From Neckera pumila (lineage: Eukaryota; Streptophyta; Bryopsida; Hypnales; Neckeraceae), in contig OZ018411.1 of assembly GCA_963969595.1 (NCBI GenBank), positions 24,364,545-24,428,544 of the forward strand: a stretch of 64,000 nt of DNA. The letters are read 5' to 3'. The translations under genes and the position numbers were made by a program. The notes beneath the pieces were generated by a model, which was given only the letters and a program-made list of their open reading frames with translations, was not told the origin of the DNA and did not search any database. This document shows positions 36,713 through 49,320 of this stretch, in pieces (positions within the stretch are counted from its first letter, which is position 1; each line of letters starts with the position of its first letter).

Positions 36713-37627
36713 TCCTTAAAGGACTAAGCAATTTTAAAGAATTTGGATAGGCTCTATGGACTTCATGATTTGGAATTTTTTCATGAAATTTTAGGTGGAT
36801 GCTAATCATCTTAACCTCTAACTGCCTGAGCGACCAAATATGGTCGCTCCAAAATTTCAGGCTCATTTGGGTATGGGTAGTTAAATTCCTTTGACCGATT
36901 AAAAATTTTAAATGGGCAATATTGAAGGTTACCTATTGGAAACATTTATTTTTCACTAAAAAAGGTAAATAATTGATTTTTGAGAGGTCTTCAAAAGCAT
37001 ATATGTCTCATTGAGGAAGAATAAAGCTTACAAATTTTATTTGATTTCTCGGCTTTAAGCAAAGCTTGCCAATTTTACTTGAATTGAGATCTGAAAAGTT
37101 CTACTTATTCATTTGCTTTGAATATGGTCCCAATGGAAAGATTAAATTGTTTTCATGATTTTCACCGTTGAAAATTTAAACATGCAAGTGTTGATTTGGA
37201 GTTATTTGCAATTTCTACTTATAAAAAAAATTGCATTTCAACAATTGCAAGGTAGATTGTGTAATGAGTTTGATAGCTTTTCATGTGAAATTAAGTTTTT
37301 TGAAAGTGTATTTTAGTGTGCTAACATAATTTGTAGTTGTTCATGTCACCTCCAATCTCTAAAAATATTTATATGCAAATTTCTCGAACATTGTGGGGAG
37401 GGGCAGCATACTAAAAATAGAAAACATACATTTCTCTTGTTATGATCTCACAACTCCTATGCAATTTTGCACTCAAAATTGGTATATCTACTAATAAGCT
37501 AGCTCTTTAAACATCTGTAAGGTTAGATTTTGAAAAAAAAAACAATTTGCGTCATTGGGGATAACTATAAGTCCGTGTTCTTTTTTCATAGGAAGAACAC
37601 ACTTGGAAAGGCTTAGGCACTTAGGGG
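36713..37627. mobile_element. TTAA-flanked element, subfamily C (915 bp)
   Basis: TTAA at 36,709-36,712 and 37,628-37,631. The ends are TCCTTAAAGGACTAAGC and, reversed, CCCCTAAGTGCCTAAGCC. The interior differs from subfamilies A and B and shows no frame of note. Confidence 0.75.
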
Positions 37628-37631
37628 TTAA

Positions 37632-38539
37632 TTTGTATGTGAAGCTTTGTTTCATGTCATCCCAATAAATATTGCAAAAGCTAAATATGTTTTTTTCTCA
37701 AATTCAATGTCAAACAAGGCAACTAAAAACATATTCTAAAAAAATATTAATTTATTTTATTTTATTTGTAGCTTGATACCTACTTGGAAACATTTGAACC
37801 ATTCAATTTCAAATAACGAGGTGAAAGTTATGAGGAGTTTTGTTTTGTAGGCAATGAACAAGGTAGAAAAAATATATAAAGTTGTTTTTTGAACTCAATT
37901 TTTCACTACAAAGGTTGGAGAACCAAACTAAAATGTTGGCCTAATTGCAGTATATAATATGATGGTATAAGAATTCATAATCAAAATGAATAAAGCTTTT
38001 GTACAGTAAACAAATTAGCAAATTTTAAAAATTCTATATTAGATGTATTTTTTTATCTCAAAGTTAGGTTTTACACCCTAAGTTAATGAAATGTCTCTTG
38101 GAAGTGATTTTAAATATAGATAAGTGGTGCCACTTTTGATATCAACAACTTGAATTGGTTTTGGTGAAAACTTTTGATTGCATGAATTCATCCTCTTATC
38201 TTGCCTTTTATCCTGTAAGAACCTCTATGAAAGGCCACTCCCTAAAAACCCACATTTTCTAACTTTTCACTTCATTTCAACTCACAAAAGGCCCACCAAA
38301 TGATCATGCATTATGACTACTTCTACTTGCCAATTGTAGATTAAGGTTGTGAAAATGATTATGCAATCGAAACATGAAATTGAATGAAGAGGAAATTGAA
38401 AGCTACCATTATTAAAAGAAGGTGGATATACAAAGGGTGGCTTAATATATATCCAAACAAACCTTTAGAACAACAAGTTTCAACCATCTTTCAAAGAATA
38501 TAGTCAAATAAAGATATGAAATTGCATGGAGTACAACAC
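37632..38539. other. AT-rich intergenic stretch, nothing recognised
   Basis: No gene, RNA or shared repeat was found in this stretch. Confidence 0.5.
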
Positions 38540-39430
38540 AAGTGGTATGATGTAATATTAAGCTAGAAGGTTCTAAGTGGTGATGCAGATATGAAAGTAC
38601 ATGGAATACAACAATTCAAATAATGTTGCGTATCATTCAGACAAGGGTGATTGAAGTGATTGGGGGTATGAAACTCCACCAACTTGGTGTATAAAACGTG
38701 GCGTAACGTTCAAGCAACCTAGGTGATTGAAGTGATGGAGGTACGAAACTCCACCAACTCTACCAATTTAAATAGGATGGCGTATCATTCAAGCCAAGGT
38801 GATTTCAGCGATGGAGAATGAAACTACACCAAGTACAACGGTTTAAAAAACATGGCATAACATTCAAGCAAGGGTGATTGAAGTGATGGAGGTATGAAAC
38901 TCCACCAAGTGCAACAGCTCAAATAATATGGCGTATTCGCTTGATGGAGTAATATTCAAGCAAAGGTGATATTAGTAATGGACGTTGAAATTACACCAAT
39001 TACAATAGTTCAAATAACGTGGCATGACATTCAAGCAAGGGTGATTGAAGTAATGGAGGTACGAAACTACATCAAATACAACAGTTCAAATAGTATGGCG
39101 TATCATTCAAGCCAAGGTGATTTCAACGATGGAGGATGAAACTACACCAAAACAAGGTTTCAAATAATGTGGCATGATATTCAAGCAAGGTTGATTGAAG
39201 TAATGGAGGTATGAAACTACACCAAGTACAACAATTCAAATAATGTGATGTAACATTTAAGCAAGAGTAATTGAAGTAATAGAGGTCCGAAACTCCAACA
39301 AGTATAACAATTCAAATAGTATGGCGTATCATTCAAGCAAAGGTGATTTAAGCTATGGAGGATGAAATTCCACAAGTACAACAATTCAAATAATGTGTCA
39401 CACCATTCAAGCAAAAGTGATTTAACTCGT
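38540..39430. repeat. Minisatellite, about 76-bp units in alternating dimers
   Basis: About 11 units contain CATTCAAGCAAGGGTGATTG and end near CAA(A/T)TAATGTGGCGTA. Two unit types alternate: one with GATTGAAGTGATGGAGGTA, the other with GATTTCAGCGATGGAGGA. The higher-order period is about 150 bp. The frame at 39,217-39,414 (-) is an artefact. Confidence 0.9.
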
Positions 39431-40178
39431 AAAAACCATTTAAGACCAAATTGTGTTATTTGAGGTTCAATATACGTGTTGGAGTTTGCCTTTTGGCTTT
39501 TCTACATACAAATTAAAATTTAGGATGTATATTGTTTTTTAAATTTCAAAATATAATTTGAGTTGTATGTGTGGATAAATTTTCTATGAATAAATGAATG
39601 GTTTTGCCTAAAAATTGAAATCATGGATTTATTGAAGGGCTAATGAAGAACTTGCCACTTGATAGATTTTTTTGGTACTTAAGGTCAAAGGTGTTCAATT
39701 TCTCCTTGAGAGCAATTGCCAAAAAATTCAACTTTTGGCCATAAAATTTATTTTTGAATTATTATTTTCACCACCTATTAATTTTTAATTCAAAACAACA
39801 ATCAATTGTCAAATTCTAGAACCACTCATTTTTGAAATTTTTGTGAATTTATAAATATTCAGTCTAAATGCTTTATTCTTCACAAACAATTATGATGCAA
39901 GGTGTATAATTATTCTTCCACAAAATGAATTCAAGTTTTGATTTTGGGTGTAGTAATTTTCAACTCAAATAGATTAATCATATTAAAATATGCAAAATAA
40001 AATCTACATATACTTATTTTTCTTGAATTTGGAAATTGAATAGACACCTTGTTTGGGTAGAGAGGATTTGCTTTGGAAAAACATTGGTTTTCTAGGTGCA
40101 ACTAGATATATTGGAAAACATGGAGTTCCATAATTGTATCTTCATATACACCATACATAAGTGTTTACCACTTCATAT
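39431..40178. other. AT-rich intergenic stretch, nothing recognised
   Basis: No gene or repeat was seen between the minisatellite and the CACTA-like element. Confidence 0.5.
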
Positions 40179-40520
40179 CACTAGAAAAAAATTGCATTTT
40201 TCTTGACAAAAACTATGTTATGAATGTCAAATCTGCGTTTTACTTGACAAAAATCGCGTTGTACTCAAAAAAACAGTGTCAAGTAGTTTTTGTTGAGTCA
40301 ACAAAACAATATTATGTAGTTATTGTTGAGTTCTCCATTTGTAATGCAAAATTCTGCGTTTCAACGTTTCAACACAAATTTGACAAGTAAAATGCAAATT
40401 TTTGACAAGTGAAACATAGGATTTTGTTTTTAAAATGCAGAATTCTACGTTACAAATAGAGAACTCAACAAAAACTACTTGATACTATTTTGTCAAATAG
40501 AACACAATTTTCTTCTAGTG
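40179..40520. mobile_element. CACTA-like MITE (342 bp)
   Basis: The ends are CACTAGAAAAAAATTGC and, reversed, CACTAGAAGAAAATTG, with a 3-bp target duplication TAT on both sides (40,176-40,178 and 40,521-40,523). CACTA termini and 3-bp duplications define the CACTA/En-Spm superfamily. Most of the interior is also inversely repeated, with the motif CAAGTAGTTTTTGTTGAG on each side. Confidence 0.85.
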
Positions 40521-41927
40521 TATAAAGTACAGTAGAACCTCTCTTAGTGCATAGTGCGGGGATTATGCACTAGGAGAGGTTTATGCATTTGGAGAGGTGC
40601 AGTATAGTTCACTGCCTAACGTGGCTTCTAATTATAAGGCCTCCAACCACATGGCTTCTAACTACAAGGCCTACAGGTGCTGTTTGTAAGCTCCCAATTC
40701 GTCACTTGGGACTCATAGTTTGTTTTTTTGTAATTGTGCAATTTAAGTCGTAAGAAGATACAAAAGGACCAAAAAAGTGTGAAAGACCAAACTAGAGTTG
40801 TTACATACCCATGTACCATTTGGTCAATAATAGGATTTTTTTCCCTAATAGATCCCTAAATCCCGCTTGTAAATAGGTTAGAACCCAGAAAGTAGCGGGA
40901 TTACAAGGGTTTAAGGGTTCTTACCCAAAATAGCCTAAAATGCTGTGCATGTGACTTTGCCTGGCTAAAAGTGGTCCAAGGGAAGTCTAGATGAGTCTCA
41001 GGATAGATTCCCTTGGAGAGGTTTTAGTTTCCCCATTCCACCGTTGAAATAGTAGAAACTCCAAATGTTAGCTTGCAGGAGTTACTTTCTCAAGATGGGC
41101 CAGCAGAGGAATCTGCGGCTGCCAAATTGTGCTCTTGATTTGGAAACATGCCAGGAGGTCAAAAGTGAGATCCATCCGCCAAGATTTCTTTGCATGTGGA
41201 AGATTCCATGACTGCCGGTTCCATCCAAACCAGCGTATGCAAGGTGAAGAATTATGAACTTGCACATCTCTTGGGAAACTCCATGAGAGGTTCCCCGAGA
41301 AGTTTCGGAATTTTCCGACTTCGGAAAATACCCCTTCCGAATGGTCAACCACTTAAACTGACAATGGGAAATTCATGGGAATTCTCTAGGTTGCGGCAAA
41401 ATCTCACAAAAAATTAGAATAGTCTTTTTTATGTTAATAATGCGCTCCAAAAAGTTTCATGGCGTTCCAATAGCAGGAGGTGGCCCAATCAGCAACCACC
41501 TCCAAATTAATCACGTGACAGGATTTGCGTGAAGGTGACTAGCGTCCCAAGAGCGTACGAAGTCAAAATCAAGTCAACAAGGGACCTTTTCTTACTCCCT
41601 CAGATATTCTTGACAATCCTAGCTAATTACTTTAGTCAAAAAAGGCCAACTCCAAATTTTAGATTTTTACCCTTTTACTGGCCTCAGTTAGCACTAATCT
41701 AGGAGAGGTTTTAGACGTCAGAATATGGGGTTAAGAGATCTCTGGACTAAAAATGGCCTTCTAAAGCCATTGGCACAATCCGTTTGAAGTTCCAAGATAA
41801 ACTCCAAAAGATACAACATTGGACCAGCGTAAAATCCAAATGCCGTGAAAATCTTAGAGATAAAGATGAAAATCTAAGTTGATAAGGTTACCAATGTAAC
41901 TTGAGGAGGTGGGCTCCTTGGAAAACC

Positions 41928-43917
41928 TATAAAAGGGGGCTTATTTCCCTCTCAAACCACCCCCACTCTTGTTTTGCGTCCGTGGGTCCAACCAATGTTG
42001 AATTTTTTGGCATTTTGCCAAAGTGAACTTCCACGGTGTTTTTTCAGCACTTTGTGCTCCGTTGTTGCTTTATTTTCAGCTTTTGAAGGTCTTGAAGGTC
42101 TTTCTTTGTGATTATAAGCTCTTGTGGTGTCTTGAGTGTTATTTGGCTTTATTTTGAGTCGTTTAGTCACTAACTTGTGAAGTGGAGTTGTTTGGTTGAA
42201 GTACTAATTTGAGGTTGGGAGTTTTTGAGTATTGTACTAATCCTAAAGCTACCCTCCTCTGTCCCTTGGATTTGCCGCCTTGGGGGAACTTTAATGTTTT
42301 AAGTTGTCATTTACTAATCCACGTGTCTCGTACTAATATCTAAGTCTTGTTCCCATCGGACCTTTTGAACTTTCTTTGAGAGTCTTTTTTGTGTGTATCT
42401 TCTTCCCCGGGACGGCGGAGCTTTGACCCCCCCCCGGAGTGGTTATTTCTTAAAGTTCTAACTTCCCTCTTGTAACTTACCCCTTGGTGTGTGGTACCCC
42501 CTCCGATACGGTGGAGCTTTGGACCCCCCAGGATTGTCATGTGCTAACGGTTAAAGTTCCTCCTTTGAAGTTCCTCCTAGGTGTGTGGTCCTCCCTCCGA
42601 TACGGCGGAGCTTTGGACCCCCCAGGATTGTCATGTTCTAACGTTTAAAGTCCCTCTTTGAAGTTGCTTGTAGACATGTGCCCCTTTTCCCCCTAGATGA
42701 CGGAGCTTTGATTTTTAGTTCTCTTTTAAACCTAGAGTGTGTGTTAAAGATCTGCAATACGGCGAAGCTTTGGACCTACGGGTAAGGAAAATCCTAGAGT
42801 TGGTGTTAAACCCAATTCAACGGCGAAGCCTTAACCCCTCCAATTAACTCTTTCCAAAGTTTAGCTTCCAAGATATCCTTGGAAATCTTCAAAGTTTAGC
42901 ATCCAAGAACTTAGGGGTCACGGTAGACAAAAACTTGTGTAGGACTAGGATTAGTTGGACCGTTGGCTCCCCCTTGTCAAAGTGCTCCCTCGGCCATTTT
43001 TTGGCAATCACCAAAATTGCAAAAAAACAAAAAAAACAAAGGGTGTTAGGCCACCTGAGCCAGCCAGCCAACCAGCCCGAGTAGCACCTAGCTGCTTGAG
43101 CAACAGTAACAGCCTTGCAGCCAGCTAGTATCCGCCAGCCCGGCTCCGCCCTAGGCCCTGCCTCCCCAATTCCATCTTTTTTTTTGTCTTTTATTCAATT
43201 CTCCTTTTGGGAAAAAAATAAGGGAAGAAGAGGAAAGGCTAATTAGAAAAAAACGGGAGAAATTAAATTAGAAATTAGCAAAGTAGAAGTAGGAAATTAG
43301 CAAAGTAGAAGTATGAGATTAGCAAAGTAGAAGTAAAGGTAGGACATTGTAGGGTTGAGGAAGGGGAAGGCTAGGTTGGGAGAGGAATTTGTGTTGAAGC
43401 ACAAGGGTAACCTACAAACTTACACAATCACTCCACGCACAACTTACCCAAGCTCTCTACACACTTCAAACTAGAAACTTGGGCATTACAACCAAAGAGG
43501 AAGATGAAATAGGAGAGAAGATCAATAGTAGATAGATTAAGGGAAATCTCAATTAACAATTTGGACCATTTTGAGAGTAAGTGTAAGAGTAAAAAAGCGC
43601 GTGCCCTTGAGATGTAAGAACAAAGTCAAGATGTAAGAAAGATAAGAACAAGGCCGTGGTGTAAGAGGAGTAAGAACTAAGTCAACGCGTAAGAGCTTTG
43701 GAAGGCAAAGTCGTTTTGTGTAAGAAATAGTGTGGGAAGAAGGAGAAAGAGGAAGGGAAAGAAGAAAGAAATCCCGTTGCATCTACCAATCTTTTCTAGA
43801 ATCTTCTCCGACTCAAGAATCACTCAAAGAGCCGAAAATTCAAGAGAAGGGGACATGGCTGAGGAGAGGAATCTCAACCATCTAATCCAAGATCTCCAAT
43901 ACAAGGTGGGCCACTAA
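41928..43917 (+). other. Promoter-like and exon-like cargo of the pogo-like element
   Basis: CTATAAAAGGGGGC at 41,928-41,940 is a strong TATA-box match. At 43,855 an ATG opens MAEERNLNHLIQDLQYK, followed directly by GTGGGC, which could be a splice donor. A 23-bp unit (ATTAGCAAAGTAGAAGTA) repeats three times at about 43,270-43,335. This may be a captured gene start or the 5' part of a decayed LTR element; neither is proven. Confidence 0.4.
42370..42850. repeat. Tandem repeat around ACGGCGGAGCTTTGGACC
   Basis: About six diverged units of 70-110 bp carry (G/T)ACGGCGGAGCTTTG followed by C-rich sequence and GTTAAAGTTCC. Two central units are nearly identical across CCCCCCAGGATTGTCATG. Confidence 0.8.
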
Positions 43918-45031
43918 AAACCCCACTCTTCCTTGCTAAACCTTGTCCTAATTAGCGTAATTAGAAGGGGGCCAAGAGCTAGAGTAGCATAGACAACAAG
44001 TCAGGTCAAATTTAGGTTAGAAAGTAGAAACTAGAGGTCTAAGAGTTTCCAAGAAGATAAAGTACGTTCAATTCTGAGTTAAAACAGGAAAGTTACATGT
44101 AGATGAAGTTTGGTCCACAAACCTGCTAAAATCCATCCAAAAATCATCCAAAAAATTGAAAGCTCACATCCGAGAGGAAAATTTAACCTAGAAGGGAAAA
44201 AATAAAAGTAAAAACTAATTTAGGAAATTAGATTAGCAGTAAATAGTGGATGAAGTTCCAAATCCAAGTTACCAACCAACTTTCATCCATCAGTAAATCA
44301 AGTCAATAAAAGTCAATTCCAAAATAGAATAGTAAATTAGGAAGGATAAAAGTACCTCGTAAAAGCAAGAGTGTAAAAAACAAGAAAAAACAAGAAAAAT
44401 CCAATAAATAATTACTGATGGGATAAATTTGATTTAATCAGATAAATTAGATTAAGCTTTTCCGGTAAAAACTTAGAGTCACATTTAGCTAGGATAACTC
44501 AAATTAGTAAAAATATCAAGCAAAATTAAAAGCAGAAACGCATAGAAAACCATGGATGAAGTTTGATGAACCGAGTAGCTGTCAAACTTCATCCACGTAC
44601 AACTTTTGCTAAGAACGTCCGATTCTAGTGAACCTTAGGGTTTCAGAAATGGCATAAAATACTCCATCACCTAAAATTATTAAAATCAGACCATAGAGTA
44701 GGCAAATCCAGGACCCTTGCGGTTCAAATAGCTAGAACACATTAGTTGTAGGTAGTCATAGGCTAGAATGTTTGAGGCCTTTTTTGCAAGGGAATTAGAT
44801 GTTTAGCGGTTCGAAAAGTTCCATTGCTTGGAAGGCACAATGGACCGACGTTTAGGCACCCACTTAAGATAGAATTTTGCAATTAGAACTAGAACCTGAT
44901 TGTGTACGATTATTTACCAAGGGTGGGTAAATAAGCGCCCACACTGTTCATTAATAAAGGCTTCAAAGTACTATTTCTCTTAGTGCATATTATGCACTAA
45001 CAGAGTATGCACTAAGAGAGGTTCTACTGTA

Positions 45032-45352
45032 TATACAATTGTCAACATATTAGTATTCATTTAGGTCAAAGTATATCCATACTCATACAATACTGCAAAA
45101 TCAAAGCATTCAATTTTTTTTTTATATATGTCCTCAACTCATTTTCCAACATAAGAACTAAACACACAAGTTATTGAACATACATACACTAAAAATGTCA
45201 TGAAAAAAATGACATGTATCTTACAAAAATTGTTGAAATACAATATTTCACTTTTTTAAAAGGGCTAGGAGAGCTTATGTTTTGAAGTTTAGGTACAATG
45301 AATATGTGGTTAGTAGGGATATTCACTCAAATTTTTTGGGAGGATGAACTAT
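45032..45352. other. AT-rich spacer, nothing recognised
   Basis: A short spacer between the pogo-like element and the next TTAA-family copy. Confidence 0.5.
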
Positions 45353-45983
45353 TCTCTAAAGGACCAACATGTGTTTTTTGGCTACATAGAAATTTTGGGC
45401 AGGTACATGTGATTAGAGATTTTCATATTTTTCACACAAATATCGAAGTCCTTTATCTTACTCAATTTCCAATATTTTTTGAAAAAAATTAAATCATAGG
45501 AAGTAGATTATTTATTACAACACTGCAACCATTGGAATTGGCATTTTTCAATTCCATAATTAAATTCTTGACAATTTACCATTTTGAGTCATTCTCTATT
45601 GCTATCTACTTATTATTTTTTTCCTATATATTGTACAATTCCAAATGAAATGAAAATTTTCAAGCATGTACCCACCTTATCTAGGAAAAAGAACTCAAAG
45701 AAGCACCACCATTTTGGACATTTTTTCATCAAAAAGTGAGCTTGTGAAGTGTTGCTGCCCTGTTTTTTGCAAGGTTAACAAAATGATTTCAATGAATTTG
45801 AATGCGTATACCTTACAATCCACATGGTGGGAATTTCTGAAATTTTTACCACATGTTCTCAAGTCAGCATACTACAAGATCCTACAGTTACATGTGTCAA
45901 AAATACTTTGTTTGTTTCAAATTGGATACTTGTACAAAAAATGGCAATTTTTGAGCGTTTTCGATGAAAACATAGTTATGGTG
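45353..45983 (-). mobile_element. TTAA-family element, subfamily B, degraded
   Basis: Begins TCTCTAAAGGACCAAC and tracks subfamily B to GAAAACATAGTTATGG. Internal deletions shorten it and neither TTAA is preserved. The 108-aa frame at 45,666-45,992 is element sequence, also seen inverted at 55,056-55,295. Confidence 0.6.
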
Positions 45984-47633
45984 GTTAATTAAAAGTTACT
46001 ATGGTTGGTTTTATTTAAAAATCAAAATTGATGAAGATTTTAGCCTTGTTTAATTTAGATACAAATATTTTGAAATAATTTTGAGACTCTAAATATGAAA
46101 GAAATTTAGCAAAGAAGTATAAGTTTCAATGCAATTTGTATTAGCTTTAACTCAAATTCAATACAAAATTATTTAGTCAATATGTGGTGGATTTGTACTA
46201 GTGTCTATAGTCTATACATTCATTTGAACATATCTTTCAAGTATTTTAAAATATTTTTCGGATTTGATTAGAATGTTGTAGAAAAAAAATGTACAATTTT
46301 AGTACGTCTTTCTTGCAATTACTTTTATGACATGTTTCAGAAATACAATTAAAGATTGTCTTGTAAAACAAGCAATCTCAAATTTTTACAGAAATTGTGA
46401 GCTAGCAAAGCTCATGAAATTTAGAACCAAAGATCTCAACCTTGATCTTAAGTTTGCCATTTTGTTGAATTGTGTGGAAAAAAAATTAATTTTGAATGCA
46501 TTTGTGTATATGGTTTAATTATGATTTTGTTGCAAATGACCAACAAATCAATTACCTAAGGCACCTTAATATACATTAGAAAAATCTATATGACTATAAT
46601 AAACTAATCATGATATTTTGTATTGATAATTGATAATCATATGTTTAAAAACAACCTATAATTGATGATCTTATTGATGATATTTCAATCAATTTTTTTT
46701 AAGGGTCTAGTTGACATTTTGGCATTTAGTGTTGGTAGCATTAGTAATTTTGTAGTGGCATTAAATGTTTAGTATTGTCATTGTACTAGTATACCTTTAA
46801 GACTAGAAACTATTATCACTAGTGTAGTGATGACACAATAATAAATTTGAAATCTCTATTACTAATGTTTATTTGTTCTTAGAAAGAATCATTCTATTAG
46901 AGAACAAATAATTAGCAAAAGAAATTCTAACCTGTTGTAAATCCACATTTCCATATCTTAAGTGACTGCTTCATTTGCTAGATTTAATATCTCACAATTG
47001 TAGTCTGTGGTATCGTAATTCTTATTAATTCCCTCAATTAAATGCATTCTAAAAAAAAAAAATTAGTGAAGAAATGAAGAAATGCTTTGTAATTTAAAAA
47101 TTTAACTTTATTAAAATGATTCAACATGTGGTATTCATGATGTGGCAAGTGAAATCAACTTAGCTGAAGTTTTTACAATTACAAAATGGTTGAACACAAA
47201 TTGTGACGCATGAAAAATATGTGGATATTAAAACAGTTTATTGATGTAAACAACGAGAATTTATATACGTGAGAGACCAAATTCATCGTCCAGTTCTCAA
47301 GTTTGGATTGCCTTCACAAATATAAGGTAGTGTGTTCATAAACGACCGACCCTTTAAGAGCTGATCTTTGTTTTTAATGAGTTTGAGATGTTAGGCTAAA
47401 TTTTACTTGGAAGGAAACTATTGCAGAATCAAAGAAAATGGGTGCCATATTATCTAAGCTTGTATGAATTACTCCGTACTAGTGAATTTTGAAAGAAAGA
47501 AGCCATAGGCACCTATTCCGAATTGTAGACTTTACAAAAGGCATCCATGCAAAATTTGAAAAAAGATATCTATACACGAGAAGGAGTTCAGCATGCATAA
47601 AGTAATGAAGAAGGTCCGCAAAAGCATCCTTAA
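45984..47633. other. AT-rich intergenic stretch with a possible family F end
   Basis: CTTTCTTGCAATTAC at about 46,308 resembles a reversed family F terminus. Nothing else was recognised. Confidence 0.4.
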
Positions 47634-48557
47634 CCTAAAGGACTGAGGCCCTTTTTCTGCCCAAAAACACACAAAACTGCCATTTCTATAGCAAAAAGTT
47701 AAAAAGAATTTGAAAAATGTTTTTTTTTCACATCTTACATACACCTAACTAGTGCGAGAGTGTGTGTAAAAAAATTCAGAATTTTTGACTACACAAATTG
47801 CAAGATATCTCCGTTTACAGTGAAAAAAACAAGTTTTTCAGCACATTGCGGGACTAGATTTTTTTACAGTGAACATTTTAACTTAAAATTTTTGCACTAC
47901 AGAGTTTTGAGATTTAAATCTTTGTAGTGTACAATTGAATTGAGAATCTAGGAAAAAACAGAAAAATTCAAAAAAGCTTAATTATCATTCTTTAAAAATT
48001 GTTAAATAGAAGTAGATACAAGAGAGAAGAAAAATCTAAAATATTCATATGTTTTAGATGGAATTAAAGTGCACTAATCCCAAAGGTGAGATTGTTCTAG
48101 CAAGTAATACAAACCATGCAAAAAAAACTCAAAAACTCAAAAACTCAAAAAATTGCATTCAGAAATGCATCCTAGAAGTTATTTTTTTCAAGAAGATGCT
48201 CTAATTGCTCAAAAAACAAGAATGTCATAACTTTCTCATATAAATCCAAATGAAATTAATGAAGATTTCCAAATCGACAAAAATATAATCTATGAGAAAA
48301 AAAATAGACAATAGAAAATTCAAACTTTTGTCCGTTTTTTTTGCTGCCCGAGTTGCCCGTCGTTCCCTGCTTTGAGCTTATTTTGGTCATAACTTTTTTT
48401 CCTAGGCACTGATTGTGAAAAAAAATTATATTCCCCCAAAGCTTATCCGTTTTTCTATCTTCAAAAAAAGTTTCAAAAAATCATGAGAAAATTTTAGCCT
48501 ATAGGTATCTGCCCAAAAACGCATTTGTCCCCCGAACAAACAACGGTCCTTTAGGGG
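47634..48557 (+). mobile_element. TTAA-flanked element, subfamily A (924 bp)
   Basis: TTAA at 47,630-47,633 and 48,558-48,561. The left terminus is CCTAAAGG, two C's short; the right is CCTTTAGGGG. The GGACAAA-type hairpin end is at the right. Confidence 0.85.
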
Positions 48558-48561
48558 TTAA

Positions 48562-49320
48562 TGGAAGACAAACATTTTTTATCCTCTGTTTGTCCTATAC
48601 ACAATGATTATCATTCTCTCTGATTCTTTACCATGAGTAAAAAAATCTCATTTTTGGTGCCAGTATTTTTTTCAAAAATTATTTGGACAATTGTTCAATG
48701 CCTTCCAAATGGATCCACCGCAGCTCTTATTCGATCCTTTTGATGAATTGAAAACCAATATTTCACCAATCTAAAATTGCTCTCACTCCATGGATAGCGC
48801 ACTCAATAGCTAAGGTAAGTACACCTAAAATTGCATGGTTCCTAAAATTGCACACTGGATATTCTTGCCTAAAATGTACTCCTTTTATTCATATGAGTCT
48901 ATGGTTGCTTTTAGGTACACCTATTTTTAGGACTTTGGATATTCATAGTTTATTTATACGGTGTCTAAAAAATCCATTCTAAGAGAATCTAGAATCCCAT
49001 TTTAACTACCAGTTGGATTCCACAATTTTTTTTTCAATATAATTGTGAAAATCATGCTAAATTGCTTAACTATGCGATTTAAGGTGCAATTACCTTACAC
49101 TGTATCCATTTCAGAACCCCCTCATAGCTCTGTATTCTTTAAGAGTTTTTTATAGGGATGCTTTCTAAACTAGAGTCGCTTTAGTAGCACAACCCTATAG
49201 TGTTGTTTTAGAGTTCATATGCCATGCTATTTTTGTGGCTTGTGCAAAGATGTTTTCCATTTGAATTCACACTTTAGATCCCAAAGCCTAAAGTAGTCAC
49301 TACAAGTATTTAATTTCTAA
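48562..49320. other. AT-rich intergenic stretch, nothing recognised
   Basis: No gene or shared repeat was seen. Confidence 0.5.

Larger units (their letters stand above)
40530..45029. mobile_element. Pogo-like (Tc1/mariner) element, 4.5 kb, no visible transposase
   Basis: The terminal inverted repeats are perfect for 24 bp, starting CAGTAGAACCTCTCTTAGTG. TA flanks both ends (40,528-40,529 and 45,030-45,031). Further partial copies of the terminal motif (GCACTA(G/A)GAGAGG) lie just inside. These features resemble plant pogo-like elements of the Emigrant/Lemi1 type. No frame longer than 94 aa exists inside, so it cannot be autonomous. The cargo includes a TATA-bearing block, a tandem array and an exon-like start. 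Confidence 0.75.

Noticed and set aside
41928..43917. LTR retrotransposon
   Set aside because: There is a TATA box and an exon-like ATG, but I found no paired LTRs, no convincing primer-binding site and no gag/pol motifs.
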